The notes under the pieces: generated by a model
Told to the model about the DNA's origin: nothing
Databases searched by the model: none
What the model saw: only the letters and a program-made list of their open reading frames with translations
Translations under genes and position numbers: made by a program
Shown here: positions 25,117-35,607 of the stretch, one piece after another
Position numbering within the stretch: the stretch's first letter is position 1
Layout of the letters: the number at the start of each line of letters is the position of its first letter
NCBI RefSeq assembly: GCF_000344685.1
Contig: NW_006920428.1
Coordinates: forward strand, 305,041 to 369,040
Source: Gloeophyllum trabeum ATCC 11539
Lineage: Eukaryota > Basidiomycota > Agaricomycetes > Gloeophyllales > Gloeophyllaceae
DNA length: 64,000 nt
Direction of reading: 5' to 3'

Positions 25117-25250
25117 GCCGTAGAAGCCGTGTTTCACCTTTATTGTGGCGTCTGGGGGCCTGAAAGCGAGTAATCGCTGGGTGAGGAGCCCGCTTTAGAA
25201 GAGACGAGGTGGCAGGAAATACTGAAGTCACATGGGAACGTGAGTCACCT

Positions 25251-25345
25251 TATATATATGTTCGTGATGTGGCTTGATGGGTGCTTCCACATCAACCAAT
25301 GTAGAAGCGCTTTTGTTCTGCCACGTTTCTCCTCGTGATGATAAG
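25251..25345 (-). promoter_or_regulatory. Conserved FunK1 upstream block, copy 1
   Basis: Read on the minus strand, GAAACGTGGCAGAACAAAAG lies at about 25329-25310 and is followed by a TATATATA element at 25251-25258. The same order occurs upstream of copies 2 and 4. The downstream half is less well preserved here (the TTGAT-type element is degraded). Confidence 0.55.
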
Positions 25346-25896
25346 CTGATGCGTGACACGTCCGTCGCGCCATTTATCAGCGGCTCTCCTGGCGCTCGTC
25401 AGAGAAACGAAGGGAAGTGTTGACCATGCATGGACACTGGCTGTTGCTAGGGAAGGACGCGGCGAGCTCATCGTCCAAGTTCAGTATCTTCCGTGAATTC
25501 GATTTCGTGTTGGATAGTGTTGCTCTTATTGACGCGTCCAGGTAATCTGTCGTGTTTGCTTCAAAATCCAGGCCGACAGAGCGAACTATGCATGTGTATG
25601 CCATACACTTCCGGGGTTTATATCCAATACAGATGCCCTCCAGGTCACGAACCCAACCCAGCAAATAGGAATCGAAATTCCGGCTGCCAGTGCATCACCT
25701 CTGTTTGAGATGACTATTACGAGTCCTGAGTTTACGAAGGGTCGAGTCCTTACCCGCAAAATTGGGTGCGTGCCGAACGTTGTACCCCGTGGGAATCGCG
25801 ATGCTGAGAATGCGTGCGACTTTTTGGTTGTAGTCTTGACTACACTGTTTAATGTCCGCTTTAATGTCCGCTTGTATTAAGCGCATTTCCGTAGTT
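25346..25896. other. Intergenic, nothing recognised
   Basis: No gene-like frame. It runs up to the start of the 725-bp repeated segment at 25897. Confidence 0.4.
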
Positions 25897-26621
25897 GAGT
25901 GATGTCATAGTTGCCCACTTGCTCATTAGTCTAGGACGTGCAGCAGTTGAAGCATGTCAACTTGGTGGGATGTGCTTCCTGTTAATCCAATCATTACTGG
26001 TACATACACATTGATCTTAGGTCGGTTATAAGAGGTTGTTGAATGTTGCACTTGTGTTCTGAAATAATACACTGACTGCTGAATAGTTTGATGGATTGTT
26101 ACTGTGGGAATTAGTCTCAAATTGATTGTTTTTCACACACATAGTCTGAGTTGATGTGTGGGTGGCAGAGACTATGATACAAGTCTCTTTGGTTGCAGGC
26201 ATCTTGGGCCTGTGCTTTTCAATCTCTGCTGCCTCTGGAACCCTGATTTCTTCTGCTCAGTGGTCTCTATATGTCCCCTTGAGAAACTGAAACTAGTACA
26301 TGTGTAATATATATTTTGTTTCTGCTCCCAGCTGCTTGGGGTACTCTTTGAGTATCCTTTCCGATGATTGTCCTTCAGCTTGGTTCAGGAAAAATGAGTG
26401 CGAGGGAGCTGCCAATCGAAGATTGGCAGTGGATGAGCACTCTGGTTCTGGTAGGATGTTACCTGGAGTCTGCAGGTATTATTGACTGTCTCTTCCACTG
26501 GGGACAAATGACCTGTGTGACAGAGCTGCCAATCTTTGATTGGCAGCAGAGGAGCACTCTGATCTATGTTACTTGTGTCTAGTAGTGCAGCTGCTACTAT
26601 CCCCTGGGCTGGGTACAAATA
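25897..26621. repeat. 725-bp direct repeat, copy 1 (left of gap)
   Basis: This segment is identical, as far as I can compare by eye, to 27067-27791 at an offset of 1170. It ends exactly at the first N. It is AT-rich compared with its neighbours and holds no long ORF. It contains two 21-bp palindromic motifs at 26409-26429 and 26526-26546. Confidence 0.9.
26409..26546. repeat. Pair of palindromic CTGCCAATC-N3-GATTGGCAG motifs
   Basis: CTGCCAATC is followed by a 3-nt loop (GAA at 26409-26429, TTT at 26526-26546) and GATTGGCAG. Each is followed by a similar GAGCACTCTG. The same pair recurs at 27579-27599 and 27696-27716 in the second copy of the long repeat. CCAAT/ATTGG cores would suit CCAAT-binding factors, or they could be transposon subterminal repeats. 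Confidence 0.7.
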
Positions 26622-27066
26622 NNNNNNNNNNNNNNNNNNNNNNNNNNNNNNNNNNNNNNNNNNNNNNNNNNNNNNNNNNNNNNNNNNNNNNNNNNNNNNN
26701 NNNNNNNNNNNNNNNNNNNNNNNNNNNNNNNNNNNNNNNNNNNNNNNNNNNNNNNNNNNNNNNNNNNNNNNNNNNNNNNNNNNNNNNNNNNNNNNNNNNN
26801 NNNNNNNNNNNNNNNNNNNNNNNNNNNNNNNNNNNNNNNNNNNNNNNNNNNNNNNNNNNNNNNNNNNNNNNNNNNNNNNNNNNNNNNNNNNNNNNNNNNN
26901 NNNNNNNNNNNNNNNNNNNNNNNNNNNNNNNNNNNNNNNNNNNNNNNNNNNNNNNNNNNNNNNNNNNNNNNNNNNNNNNNNNNNNNNNNNNNNNNNNNNN
27001 NNNNNNNNNNNNNNNNNNNNNNNNNNNNNNNNNNNNNNNNNNNNNNNNNNNNNNNNNNNNNNNNNN
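26622..27066. other. Assembly gap (445 N)
   Basis: The run of N is bounded exactly by the two copies of the 725-bp repeat. Apparent ORFs spanning it are meaningless. Confidence 1.
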
Positions 27067-27791
27067 GAGTGATGTCATAGTTGCCCACTTGCTCATTAGT
27101 CTAGGACGTGCAGCAGTTGAAGCATGTCAACTTGGTGGGATGTGCTTCCTGTTAATCCAATCATTACTGGTACATACACATTGATCTTAGGTCGGTTATA
27201 AGAGGTTGTTGAATGTTGCACTTGTGTTCTGAAATAATACACTGACTGCTGAATAGTTTGATGGATTGTTACTGTGGGAATTAGTCTCAAATTGATTGTT
27301 TTTCACACACATAGTCTGAGTTGATGTGTGGGTGGCAGAGACTATGATACAAGTCTCTTTGGTTGCAGGCATCTTGGGCCTGTGCTTTTCAATCTCTGCT
27401 GCCTCTGGAACCCTGATTTCTTCTGCTCAGTGGTCTCTATATGTCCCCTTGAGAAACTGAAACTAGTACATGTGTAATATATATTTTGTTTCTGCTCCCA
27501 GCTGCTTGGGGTACTCTTTGAGTATCCTTTCCGATGATTGTCCTTCAGCTTGGTTCAGGAAAAATGAGTGCGAGGGAGCTGCCAATCGAAGATTGGCAGT
27601 GGATGAGCACTCTGGTTCTGGTAGGATGTTACCTGGAGTCTGCAGGTATTATTGACTGTCTCTTCCACTGGGGACAAATGACCTGTGTGACAGAGCTGCC
27701 AATCTTTGATTGGCAGCAGAGGAGCACTCTGATCTATGTTACTTGTGTCTAGTAGTGCAGCTGCTACTATCCCCTGGGCTGGGTACAAATA
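27067..27791. repeat. 725-bp direct repeat, copy 2 (right of gap)
   Basis: It starts at the first base after the gap and matches 25897-26621 without a difference I could find. Beyond 27791 the sequence continues uniquely, so only this copy has a natural right edge and only the first has a natural left edge. Confidence 0.9.
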
Positions 27792-28566
27792 CAGTTTTGT
27801 AGCCACCAATACCAACCAACTTTTAATCTGTCAGAGTGGCAGGGACTTTTATGGTATAATGATGGCAGGGCCACAGGAGGACAAAGTATGAATGAAGGGG
27901 ACATTGCACATACAGATCTAAGGGCTTTTGATATGTGCATAAGAAAGAGTACTGTATACATCAATTGGAACATTTATACACCCAATGCTATCACTTATCA
28001 GACACAACTCAGGACTCGTGTCCTGCCATGCATAGCAATGGCCCTCTACTGACAGGTTGTATCGGTGATATGTAGGACGAGTTTGCAGTCCGGAGGCATC
28101 GAGCATCAGTGTTGTGGCAGTGCCCAGCTATAGGTTAGTTGTAGAGTCAACCAGGTCGATAGGATGGTGTATGTCTGAAATCACCTCTAGGTAAGGCAGT
28201 GGAGCATGGCGAGGTTTGGGATGTTACACTTCGATCTATCACTTCCGAGTCCATGATCTCAAACCGCCCCGCGGTTGCTAAACAGATCCAGAGTTGTAGG
28301 TCGCCACACAGTGGCACACACTAGACCCAGGCAAAGGGCATGCTGTAAAGACCTCCACCATGAAGCCGTGAAATGTGTCCACTGACATATCTCTTTCTGT
28401 TCGCACTGATGTCCGGTTTCCTGTTCGACGTACGACCCGGACGCCAAGAGATCGACGGCCTGGTACAAGCCTGGTGCTCAGAATAACCACTGTAATAAAT
28501 TAGAGCGTATAGAGTACGTAGCTAGGATCAAAGCAAAACGACAAAGCATCGTAATATCTGTAGAAA
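27792..28566. other. Continuation of repeat-like, gene-free DNA
   Basis: Composition resembles the 725-bp repeat up to about 28.0 kb. No ORF is recognisable. It ends at the 3' end of FunK1 copy 2. Confidence 0.4.
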
Positions 28567-31022
28567 CTACACACCGCTGCGAGATTTCTTCGACCTCCGC
28601 TCGTCCCCGACGCCCTGCTTTGTAAGCTCACTGATACTGCGCTTAGAGGCCGCTCTGGAAGCGCGCGGCATGACCCAGGGGTCGGGCGTATAGCCGTCCT
28701 CCACCTGTACTTCTAGCTCTTTGTCATTTGCAGGCCATCCCGGTCTCTTCAGTTGGTCAGTGAAGAGCTTGATTGCACGCGAATGGCTCTGCACACATCC
28801 AGCAGCTTCTTCATATACCTCTCGCACCTTTTTTGCGTCAATTGCAACATCTGAGGTTTTTTTCGTCGGTAGATACTTCTTGCTGGGTTTGCGAAAGTCG
28901 TCGTCGGGGTCGAGGACATCAGCTGCCTTTTCGGAGGGGAGCGCAGATTCCTCCGGGACCTGCGGACGGTCTTCATGAAGAAGAATATAATAGGCTCTGA
29001 ACCATGTGAAGAGACTCTTGACAATGTGCTCAAGGTGTGCGCACTTGAACTTGAACTTGAGTCCACCGGTAATAAACGAATAGGTCTTGTGGATACCGCC
29101 GAGCATTTCGCCATCATCGGGCTCTACTTCGTCGAAGAACGTGTTCATGAACGACGCCACGGAGGAGCAGCCCTCACGAGGCAACCAGCTTAGGGACTGG
29201 TAGAGAAGAACGTGAAGGAAGGATTCAATATCGTCATGCACCTCGTGGATCTTCGACGGGTGGCGAAGGAGCCGTGCAGACATGAACTGCCATGTACCCT
29301 AAAACAAAAATACGCAATTAACGCGGACTGTGCGAAGGAATATCTAGGGGCGATACGTACGGTACGATCCGATTGCCTTGCTTCCTTGACATTTACGTCC
29401 TTGGCAAGATCCCAATCGTTGAGGAGACCACTTGTGTGAACCTTCCCGTCCTTCGTGGTTCGCAGAATCAAAATATTGCCAACGCTCACATCTCTATGGA
29501 GAATGTGCGCTTCTTCATAAGCCTCGGCGTGCGCTAAGCAGCAAACATGAACCCTGAGTATTTTCCCGCTGCAGAATCGACCGACGTACCATAGATGCAC
29601 TCGTAGATCACTTTGACTAGTTCCCGCGAATTGGTGAAATCATCAAGATGACACCCAATTTCCTTCACGACGAGACGATAATGGACGTAGGACTTCATTT
29701 TGTTCACGGCGAGTGCTCGGTCCTTCCAATAATTCGGAGAAACGGTGACCTGACCTGCTACGTCCCCGTGGTAGAGCAAGGTAGGAACGGATTCGATCCC
29801 TGCCTTATTCAGCCTCTCTATCGTATCCCCTTCCTTCGCCAACGTCTTGACTCGCCAGCAGTCCTTCAGAAACACCAGTCTGCGGTCCGAAAGGTCCCAA
29901 GCAATGTAGCCCCGTGTCGCCCGGCCCGTCAAGCCAGTGGTGGGCGCGTGCGGCTTGCCCACCAAGAAATAGCGAGGCTCCGTGTCAGGGTCCTGGCATG
30001 CTGACCTTCGGCTGCCAGACCCGTGCGCTTCGGTGGAGGTAGTTTTGGGGACATCGATACGCAATTTGTACCAAGGCCACTCGCGGTCGCAGGATCTCTT
30101 GAAGTAATCCAGCTTGTATTGCTCCTCGCCGGACGCGCGGCAGGCTGCAAGCATAGTCTTGTAGAGGCGGGTACCTTCCTTTATCTCTGTCGCCGTCACG
30201 TCGTATCCTTGATGCTCCGGGGTAGCTTTCGTGAACCGCCAGAGAAACTCTGAGAGATGTCGGGGTTCGTCAACGTAGGGGATCCTCTCCGTAAATACCG
30301 CGCCAGAACGATCCCACCGTACAAGCCTGACGTACTCCCCAAGGATGATGAGCGAAAAGACGTGCGTGCGGTGCTGACGCGCAAATATCTCCGCAGCGTA
30401 GTTTATGATTTGACCTCGAACGTCCCTACGAGCAATGCTTTGGGGCTCGGGGGGGCGATCGATGTTGTCCTCAAAGGGGTCGCATAATGTCGTATTGGCC
30501 TGCGTTTTGAACTCGGCAAAGAGTGCCACTCTGTTCCATCGCTGACCCTCCTTCGAAGGATCGGGCGCATGCTCCTTGAGATAAAGACCCATATCCACCA
30601 GCTGAAACCCCTTGTCTTTCTCGTCCGTACTATCACGCTTGACAGATGTGTCAACGAGTTCGTACTTGCCGCAGAGTTCATGCGCCTTAGCGCACTCGAC
30701 CTAGTCGACCGCGGCGACTCAACACACGAGCAACAGAGAACCTGAATGTACTCACAAACTTCAGATACATATCTTTCTCCGTCTGGCATGACCTCATTTC
30801 GGTGAAAATCGCTTCGGATCTCGCCAGCTTGGGGGCGACCTTGCGAGTCGGTAAGAATGCATTCAGGAATTCCTTAGGATCCATCGGCCCGGCAAATTTG
30901 TCGGTCATTGCAAAAGCCTCCTGCTTGCGCTTTGTCTGGGCGTCAGGTACTGTAACGGAAAATTTACGGTGGTTGGAGGGTCCGCATTTGTGCGGTGACG
31001 AGGCTGCTTTAGAAGTCGACAT
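28567..31022 (-). CDS. FunK1 fungal-type protein kinase, copy 2
   Basis: The exons 31022-30756, 30700-29590, 29533-29361 and 29298-28567 join without a break to 760 residues. FunK1 kinases are a basidiomycete-expanded family with a divergent protein-kinase fold; substrates are unknown. The N-terminal block contains KFAGPMDPKEFLNAFLP, and the middle GRATRGYIAWD and YHGDVAGQ. The catalytic loop is HRDVSVGNIL (His about 472), and DWD takes the place of DFG. GTWQFMSA begins exon 4. The last 30 residues are basic (SKRSISE, then RRSKKSR), a plausible nuclear signal. Intron positions and phases (0, 1, 0) are the same in all four copies. It is intact and has the same length as copy 4, so it is probably functional. 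A full promoter block lies upstream. Confidence 0.9.
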
Positions 31023-31059
31023 GATGGCGGGAAAGACTGAGCTCACCTGGGAACGTTGG

Positions 31060-31162
31060 TCACCTTATATATGTTCGGAATGTGGCTTGAAGGGTATTCC
31101 CGCTTATCAATCAACCGATGTAGAAGCGCCTTTGTTCTGCCACGTTTCTCCTCGTGAGGATG
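31060..31162 (-). promoter_or_regulatory. Conserved FunK1 upstream block, copy 2
   Basis: On the minus strand the order is GAAACGTGGCAGAACAAAGG (about 31148-31129), TTGATTGATAAGCGGG (about 31116-31101), CCACATTC, then TATATAAG (about 31071-31063), about 40 nt before the ATG. Copy 4 has the same elements in the same order and spacing, including the 16-nt TTGAT element with one change. This is either recent duplication or conserved regulation. Confidence 0.65.
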
Positions 31163-31556
31163 AGCCACTGACCGTGGACGTGTGATATGTCCCTGCAACT
31201 GCTTCCTGGCAATTTGTCAGAAGATTATCTGTCACCCATATTCAAAGTACTAACGAAGCAAATCGATGGGACCAGAGGTACTAGGATTGTCACTTGGCTG
31301 GTTACGAATCTGGCGGTCAGGTAGGGAAGACGCGAGCGTGACTTGTCGCGTCGGTATCTGTCACTCTGTCACGTGTGGGTCCCTCCATCACTATGGCTGT
31401 GATTGGCCACGTCGGCTAAGTCACTAAGTTGGCAGAGTCGTCAATGGACTCTTAGCCCAAGTCCCGCATTGTCTGTGGTTCCTTCGCATACAGCGGTCTA
31501 AGCGGTCCCGTATCGACACGCAAATGTACTCTACTCCACTGTATCCTATGCGCTTC
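31163..31556. other. Intergenic, nothing recognised
   Basis: Divergent space between FunK1 copy 2 and the truncated duplicate gene. No motif beyond the promoter block noted separately. Confidence 0.4.
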
Positions 31557-31604
31557 AGGATCTATGTCGACAGCTTGATGAACTGACGACGCCGCCTGGG
31601 TCAG

Positions 31605-32390
31605 GAGCAGCGACAACCCGTATCTGAAGCGCAAGTGATGCACCATCGAGTAAGGGTTGTGGCCGACCCTGCCAAGGTGAGCACCCGCCCGTCGCAGTGC
31701 CTGTATCACACACATAACCAACCCTCTGATTAGGACGAACCACCGCCAATCGTGATATACTCGAGCAGCATGGACCTGTGCTCGTGCGACATCGACGACC
31801 TGAGGCAGGTCTATCTTCTCAAAGGCGGTCCGACGATGCGATACCAGGACCTATATGACGCAATACTGAAGCGCCAAGCTGAGGGTGACCGGACAGGGAG
31901 TATCATCCTGCCGACGCCCCGGGTATCTTTATCCTCGCCATCCAAGAGTCCGGTTGACGGCTTCGTCTGCAGGCTGCAGCCCGATCCTACGCTAGGAAAA
32001 GCGCATACGGTGGGGACATACGAGATAATCGTGCAGTGCCTCGAGGCGGAGAGGCGTTTGATCTTCCGCCTGGACGAGATAACCTTCTTTCCCTGCCCGA
32101 ATTCGGTTGTCCTGAAAGCTGGTGTGTCTGCCGCCGCGACCGACCGAGCGGAAGGAGTATTGAAGATGACCCGCATCTGGGAGGGAAAGGACGGCCAAGA
32201 ACTATTCGAGGGATTCTTCTCATTTGGCGAGACGCGGAAGTGGGCGGAGATGACGAAGAGTGGGGACCCGCGAACTTCGCAGAAGTCGGTGAAAACGAGA
32301 CCAATTGGTACAGGGTGGCATTCTGGGCTATCAGGTCGAGGAACGGTCAGAGTGCAAAAGGAAGCGGTCGCCTTCAGCGAGTCACTCTAA
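31605..32390 (+). pseudogene. 5'-truncated, frameshifted duplicate of unknown gene at 47315
   Basis: Homology to the intact gene starts near 31557, within its first intron. Exon 2 (31605-31676, 72 nt) and exon 3 (from 31734) are both recognisable, with the intron 31677-31733 kept. The about 336-codon first exon is absent. Near 32268 a single-base loss shifts frame: before it the two proteins are very similar (for example CRLQPDP, EITFFPCPNSVVLKAGVSA, GQELFEGFFSFGE), after it they diverge although the DNA still matches. I call it a pseudogene created by partial segmental duplication. The sequence gives no function. Confidence 0.75.
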
Positions 32391-33095
32391 GGTGCAAGCA
32401 CGCTCTGTAGATATAAAGCGGACATAGCCGGATATAATTGAACGGTGTAAATTATGATACCTGTAAACGATCACTATTCACTTCGAACCCAACCCGATCT
32501 CGCTCTCCTTCGTCCGCCCAAAATGCACCTCTGAAAGCCTTACCTCTCCCATGTCCTTTCCTCCGGTACAGGCTGATGTGCTTCACAGCTAACGAGGAGC
32601 ACGGCTCCTGGCTATCGTCGCCGATCCAAGCGCGCTCCACCTTGAACGTGCCCTGGGCAGAGCTAATGCTGCAGTCACCTTCCGGATCCGCGGGGGCCAT
32701 TGAGAAACTGCAATTCTCCCTACAAAATTAGGGACGCGGGTCACTATAAATGGAAGGTTGAGACACTGTGCGGTAGCCCCGCAGCGGCGCGAGGGACTTC
32801 GTTGGATTGAACCTCGAGCGCACATCATTGGATCTGAAATGACCCGTCACACTAACCCGCTTCTTCATGTGGAGATCCAGTACGTGTGTCGCTAGATCCA
32901 GGGCGACCGATCGTGAAACTGTCATGCCGTCGGTGTCTGACATGACCGGAAAAAATGAATGCTGACGCGCTGACGTCCATGCTTTAGCACTTACCACAGT
33001 TGCGAGATGTTGTATGTGCTAACAATAGATCATTTGGAATGTCTACATGGTTACTTTCCAGCACCGCGGAAGTTCTTTAAACGAGGTAGCAAATT
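32391..33095 (-). pseudogene. Minus-strand remnant duplicated with the upstream pseudogene
   Basis: On the minus strand, frames at 32997-32728 and 32700-32452 contain ISSAQGTFKVERAWIGDDSQ. This matches ISSAKGAFEKHAWVGGDSQ in the minus-strand frame at 49757-49308, downstream of the intact duplicate. The two frames are separated by stops. It appears to be a convergent neighbouring gene that was copied in the same segment. I do not recognise the family. Confidence 0.45.
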
Positions 33096-34569
33096 CTAGC
33101 CTTCCCTCCATCGCGCCTGATTAGCAGCATCCATATCGTTTTTCCCATGTTCCTCTCGAAACCACCTGCACATCGCACCAGGCATCCACTGCACTATTGC
33201 GAACCAGGTTTCGTTGAGTGAGACAGAAATGTTGGAATGTCGCACCAGTGCCGAGAAGATAAAGACAGAGGACCCTGGAGAGTGCCCAAGTGCAGTAATT
33301 GCACACCAGACAAAGGGCGCGTTCAAATGGTCCGTGTGGATAAACGCTCGAACGCGAGGCCCTAAGTTAAAACAACAGCACGAGAACACGGACCGCCGCC
33401 GGAAGCGCTCCAGCTTTGAGAACTTTGAACAGATACCATCAAGCACCGTGGAATAGTAAGCATGGAGCCTAGGGGCTGCCAAATTGAATGCTTCTGGAGG
33501 GACAAGTGAGTAACTGCCCTACCTAGCTTCGCAATCTGCCACCCACGGTCGGTGAATCCTAGCAGCAGCTGGATATACGGGTTGGAGAATAATTCATGCA
33601 AAACTGCCACGTTGTGCTTCGATTTGATGCTTATATTCCCTTGTTCTTAGCCGTTGTATAAGGGTGAGAGACGAGTGGCACAGGCTTACCTTCCGGCCAC
33701 CTCCATGGGATATCCCAAGCCACGCTGCAGGAAATCCCCGCGGCGATGGTTTTCCGGAGTCGGCGTGAAGTGATATGGAGCTTGGGCGATGGCAAGGGCG
33801 GCGGTGACCGCGTGGGGGCCCTCCAGCCAGCTCCCCTTCTGCGAAAGGCTTCCTGCCAATACCGCAACCACGAGCGAGTCACCATCGGTCCCCAGAGCAT
33901 TGGGGGTCATATCACTATCCCCAAAGGTGATCACTACAAAATAAGGGCTGAACGCAGATGACAACTTACCGCCCATCTCACTCCACTCGTTGAAACCCCT
34001 CTATCTCCGCACTTTCCAGCGTTATCTCCTTCCGCTCCAGAGCACTCACCGGAAGACGGCGTGCTTGGTATCCAGACGTGCTACCATGCATCTGCTCAAG
34101 TGTGTCCGGCACCTCTACCTCGAACTGTGCAGCATGGCGCCGCTTACGAGCAACACGCTTCTGAGACGTGCCCACCCGTGCCAGCTCGTCCTCCCTTCGT
34201 GCCCTCCTCTTTGCCCGATATTTATTCTTGGAAGCAGCGCGCTCGCGAGCGCTCGCCTTCTATGCAGGGTACTGGCTCAGGGATGGGGCATGGAGCTGGG
34301 CTGTCGAGTGGAATAGCGGAGTATGGCGACTCATCCACGAGCTCGACGTCGTGCTCGTCAGGAGGGGCTGTATCCGCTGCCAGCTCTCGCTCTAAGGCCA
34401 GGCGGTCGGCCTTGCGCAGTGCGTCCTGGATGTCGAAGGGGGTGTCGATTGCTATCGCCTTGCGGGAGTGAGGCGAAAACTCCGCGCCGGAGCGCGTGCA
34501 TCGAAATGCGCGGAGTACGCCTTCTGAAAGGCGCAGGAGGTCAGTAGGGGCTTTCGCTAGGGCCCGCAA
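33096..34569 (-). pseudogene. Degenerate TET/JBP-type 2OG-Fe(II) dioxygenase gene
   Basis: Pieces in successive minus-strand frames follow the order of an Agaricomycete repeat family whose C-terminal domain is the TET/JBP-type oxygenase. They are a charged N-terminal helix (RKRRHAAQFEVEVP), HAVFRGFNEWSEMG (spliced with 33945), VITFGDSDMTPNALGTDGD, VLHELFSNPYIQLLLGF, APRLHAYYSTVLDGIC and FNLGPRV. The catalytic part follows: HTDHLN (the H-x-D), ITALG, SSVFIFSALVRHSN (distal His), then MCRWFREE. Between ITALG and SSVF the about 25 residues that normally contain GGHLVLWD are deleted. The N-terminal half changes frame at least twice (near 34080 and 34215). Such enzymes oxidise 5-methylcytosine in this group; this copy should be dead. 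Assignment is by remembered motifs. Confidence 0.55.
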
Positions 34570-35607
34570 AACGCGAGGTTGTGCAATGCAAATAGGGCCT
34601 TCGGCGAAACCAGGTCCGCCAGGATCGTGGTCCCAGAAACTACCTCCGGCCTACGTACGCGCTGTATGGCCTCGCGCTTCGGGGAGGGGAGGGGTATGAC
34701 TCACCGAACATCTGGCGCCTACGCAGTGGCTTACCACTCGGGCAAAGCTTCACCGCCGTGTAGGCTTCAGGCCAGAGGCAGGGTTACGAGGGGCGGGAGG
34801 AGAGGAGAGGGCAAGAGAGGCCTGTGGAATGCATGGCCTGCGCGGCTCGTTTTATGCTGCAAAAGCTGTGATACCCCGGTAACTGAGATCCAGAGAACGC
34901 TGCCAGCGATGGCGCTCGCGTGGTTGAGTAGCGGGAGCGCGTTGTGTACGTATGGATACGCGTTCCTGACATAACGCGCTGCATAACCCTAACCTAGATG
35001 TTACTGGCATTCGCCGACCGGACGTCAACTAGTTTTGCCAGCGCTTACTATGGATCTTGTCAGCATACGCCCGCGCCCATAGCGCACGTTCGGGCATCTT
35101 GATCTTGGAGCGTTGGAGGCCGATTCGAGAGCCCTTACGCTGTGTCGACAGCAGGTGATACAGCTCGTGTTCGCTTAAGGTACGTATGGGTGCTATCCGT
35201 TGTAGGTCGATAGGGGTATATGACGCAGAGAAGTGACATTTCACGCGAACTGGAGACAAGCCTCTCCCTCTTCCTCCCTTCAGGGCTCATGAACCAGGTC
35301 TCCTCGCCCCCCACATCGACGCCGTCCCTATGTCTAGAATCGCCGGCCCCGATCCGGCCTCTGGCTACCAGGGCACTAGCTCGTATTCGAGTCGCCATTT
35401 GCAAGCATCTTGGCCGTATACCCCTTCCCTCAAACGTCACTTCCGCCCCAATCTCCTTTATCACGGTGAGGATGGGCTGCGAGTTTACCCCTCGCCGTGA
35501 ACATCTCTCCATACTCCCGCTCCCCCACGTACCTCTAAATCGAAGACGCTTATCACTGACAAACCCGCCGCGCGTATTGACAACTCCGGAGCCCCAGCAT
35601 CGGCTTG
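34570..35607. other. Intergenic or decayed sequence, nothing recognised
   Basis: Several overlapping short frames on both strands, none with a motif. The right part may hold the decayed N-terminal half of the Est1-like pseudogene. Confidence 0.4.

Noticed and set aside
26540..27184. ORFs running through the N gap
   Set aside because: They consist of untranslated N and are artefacts.
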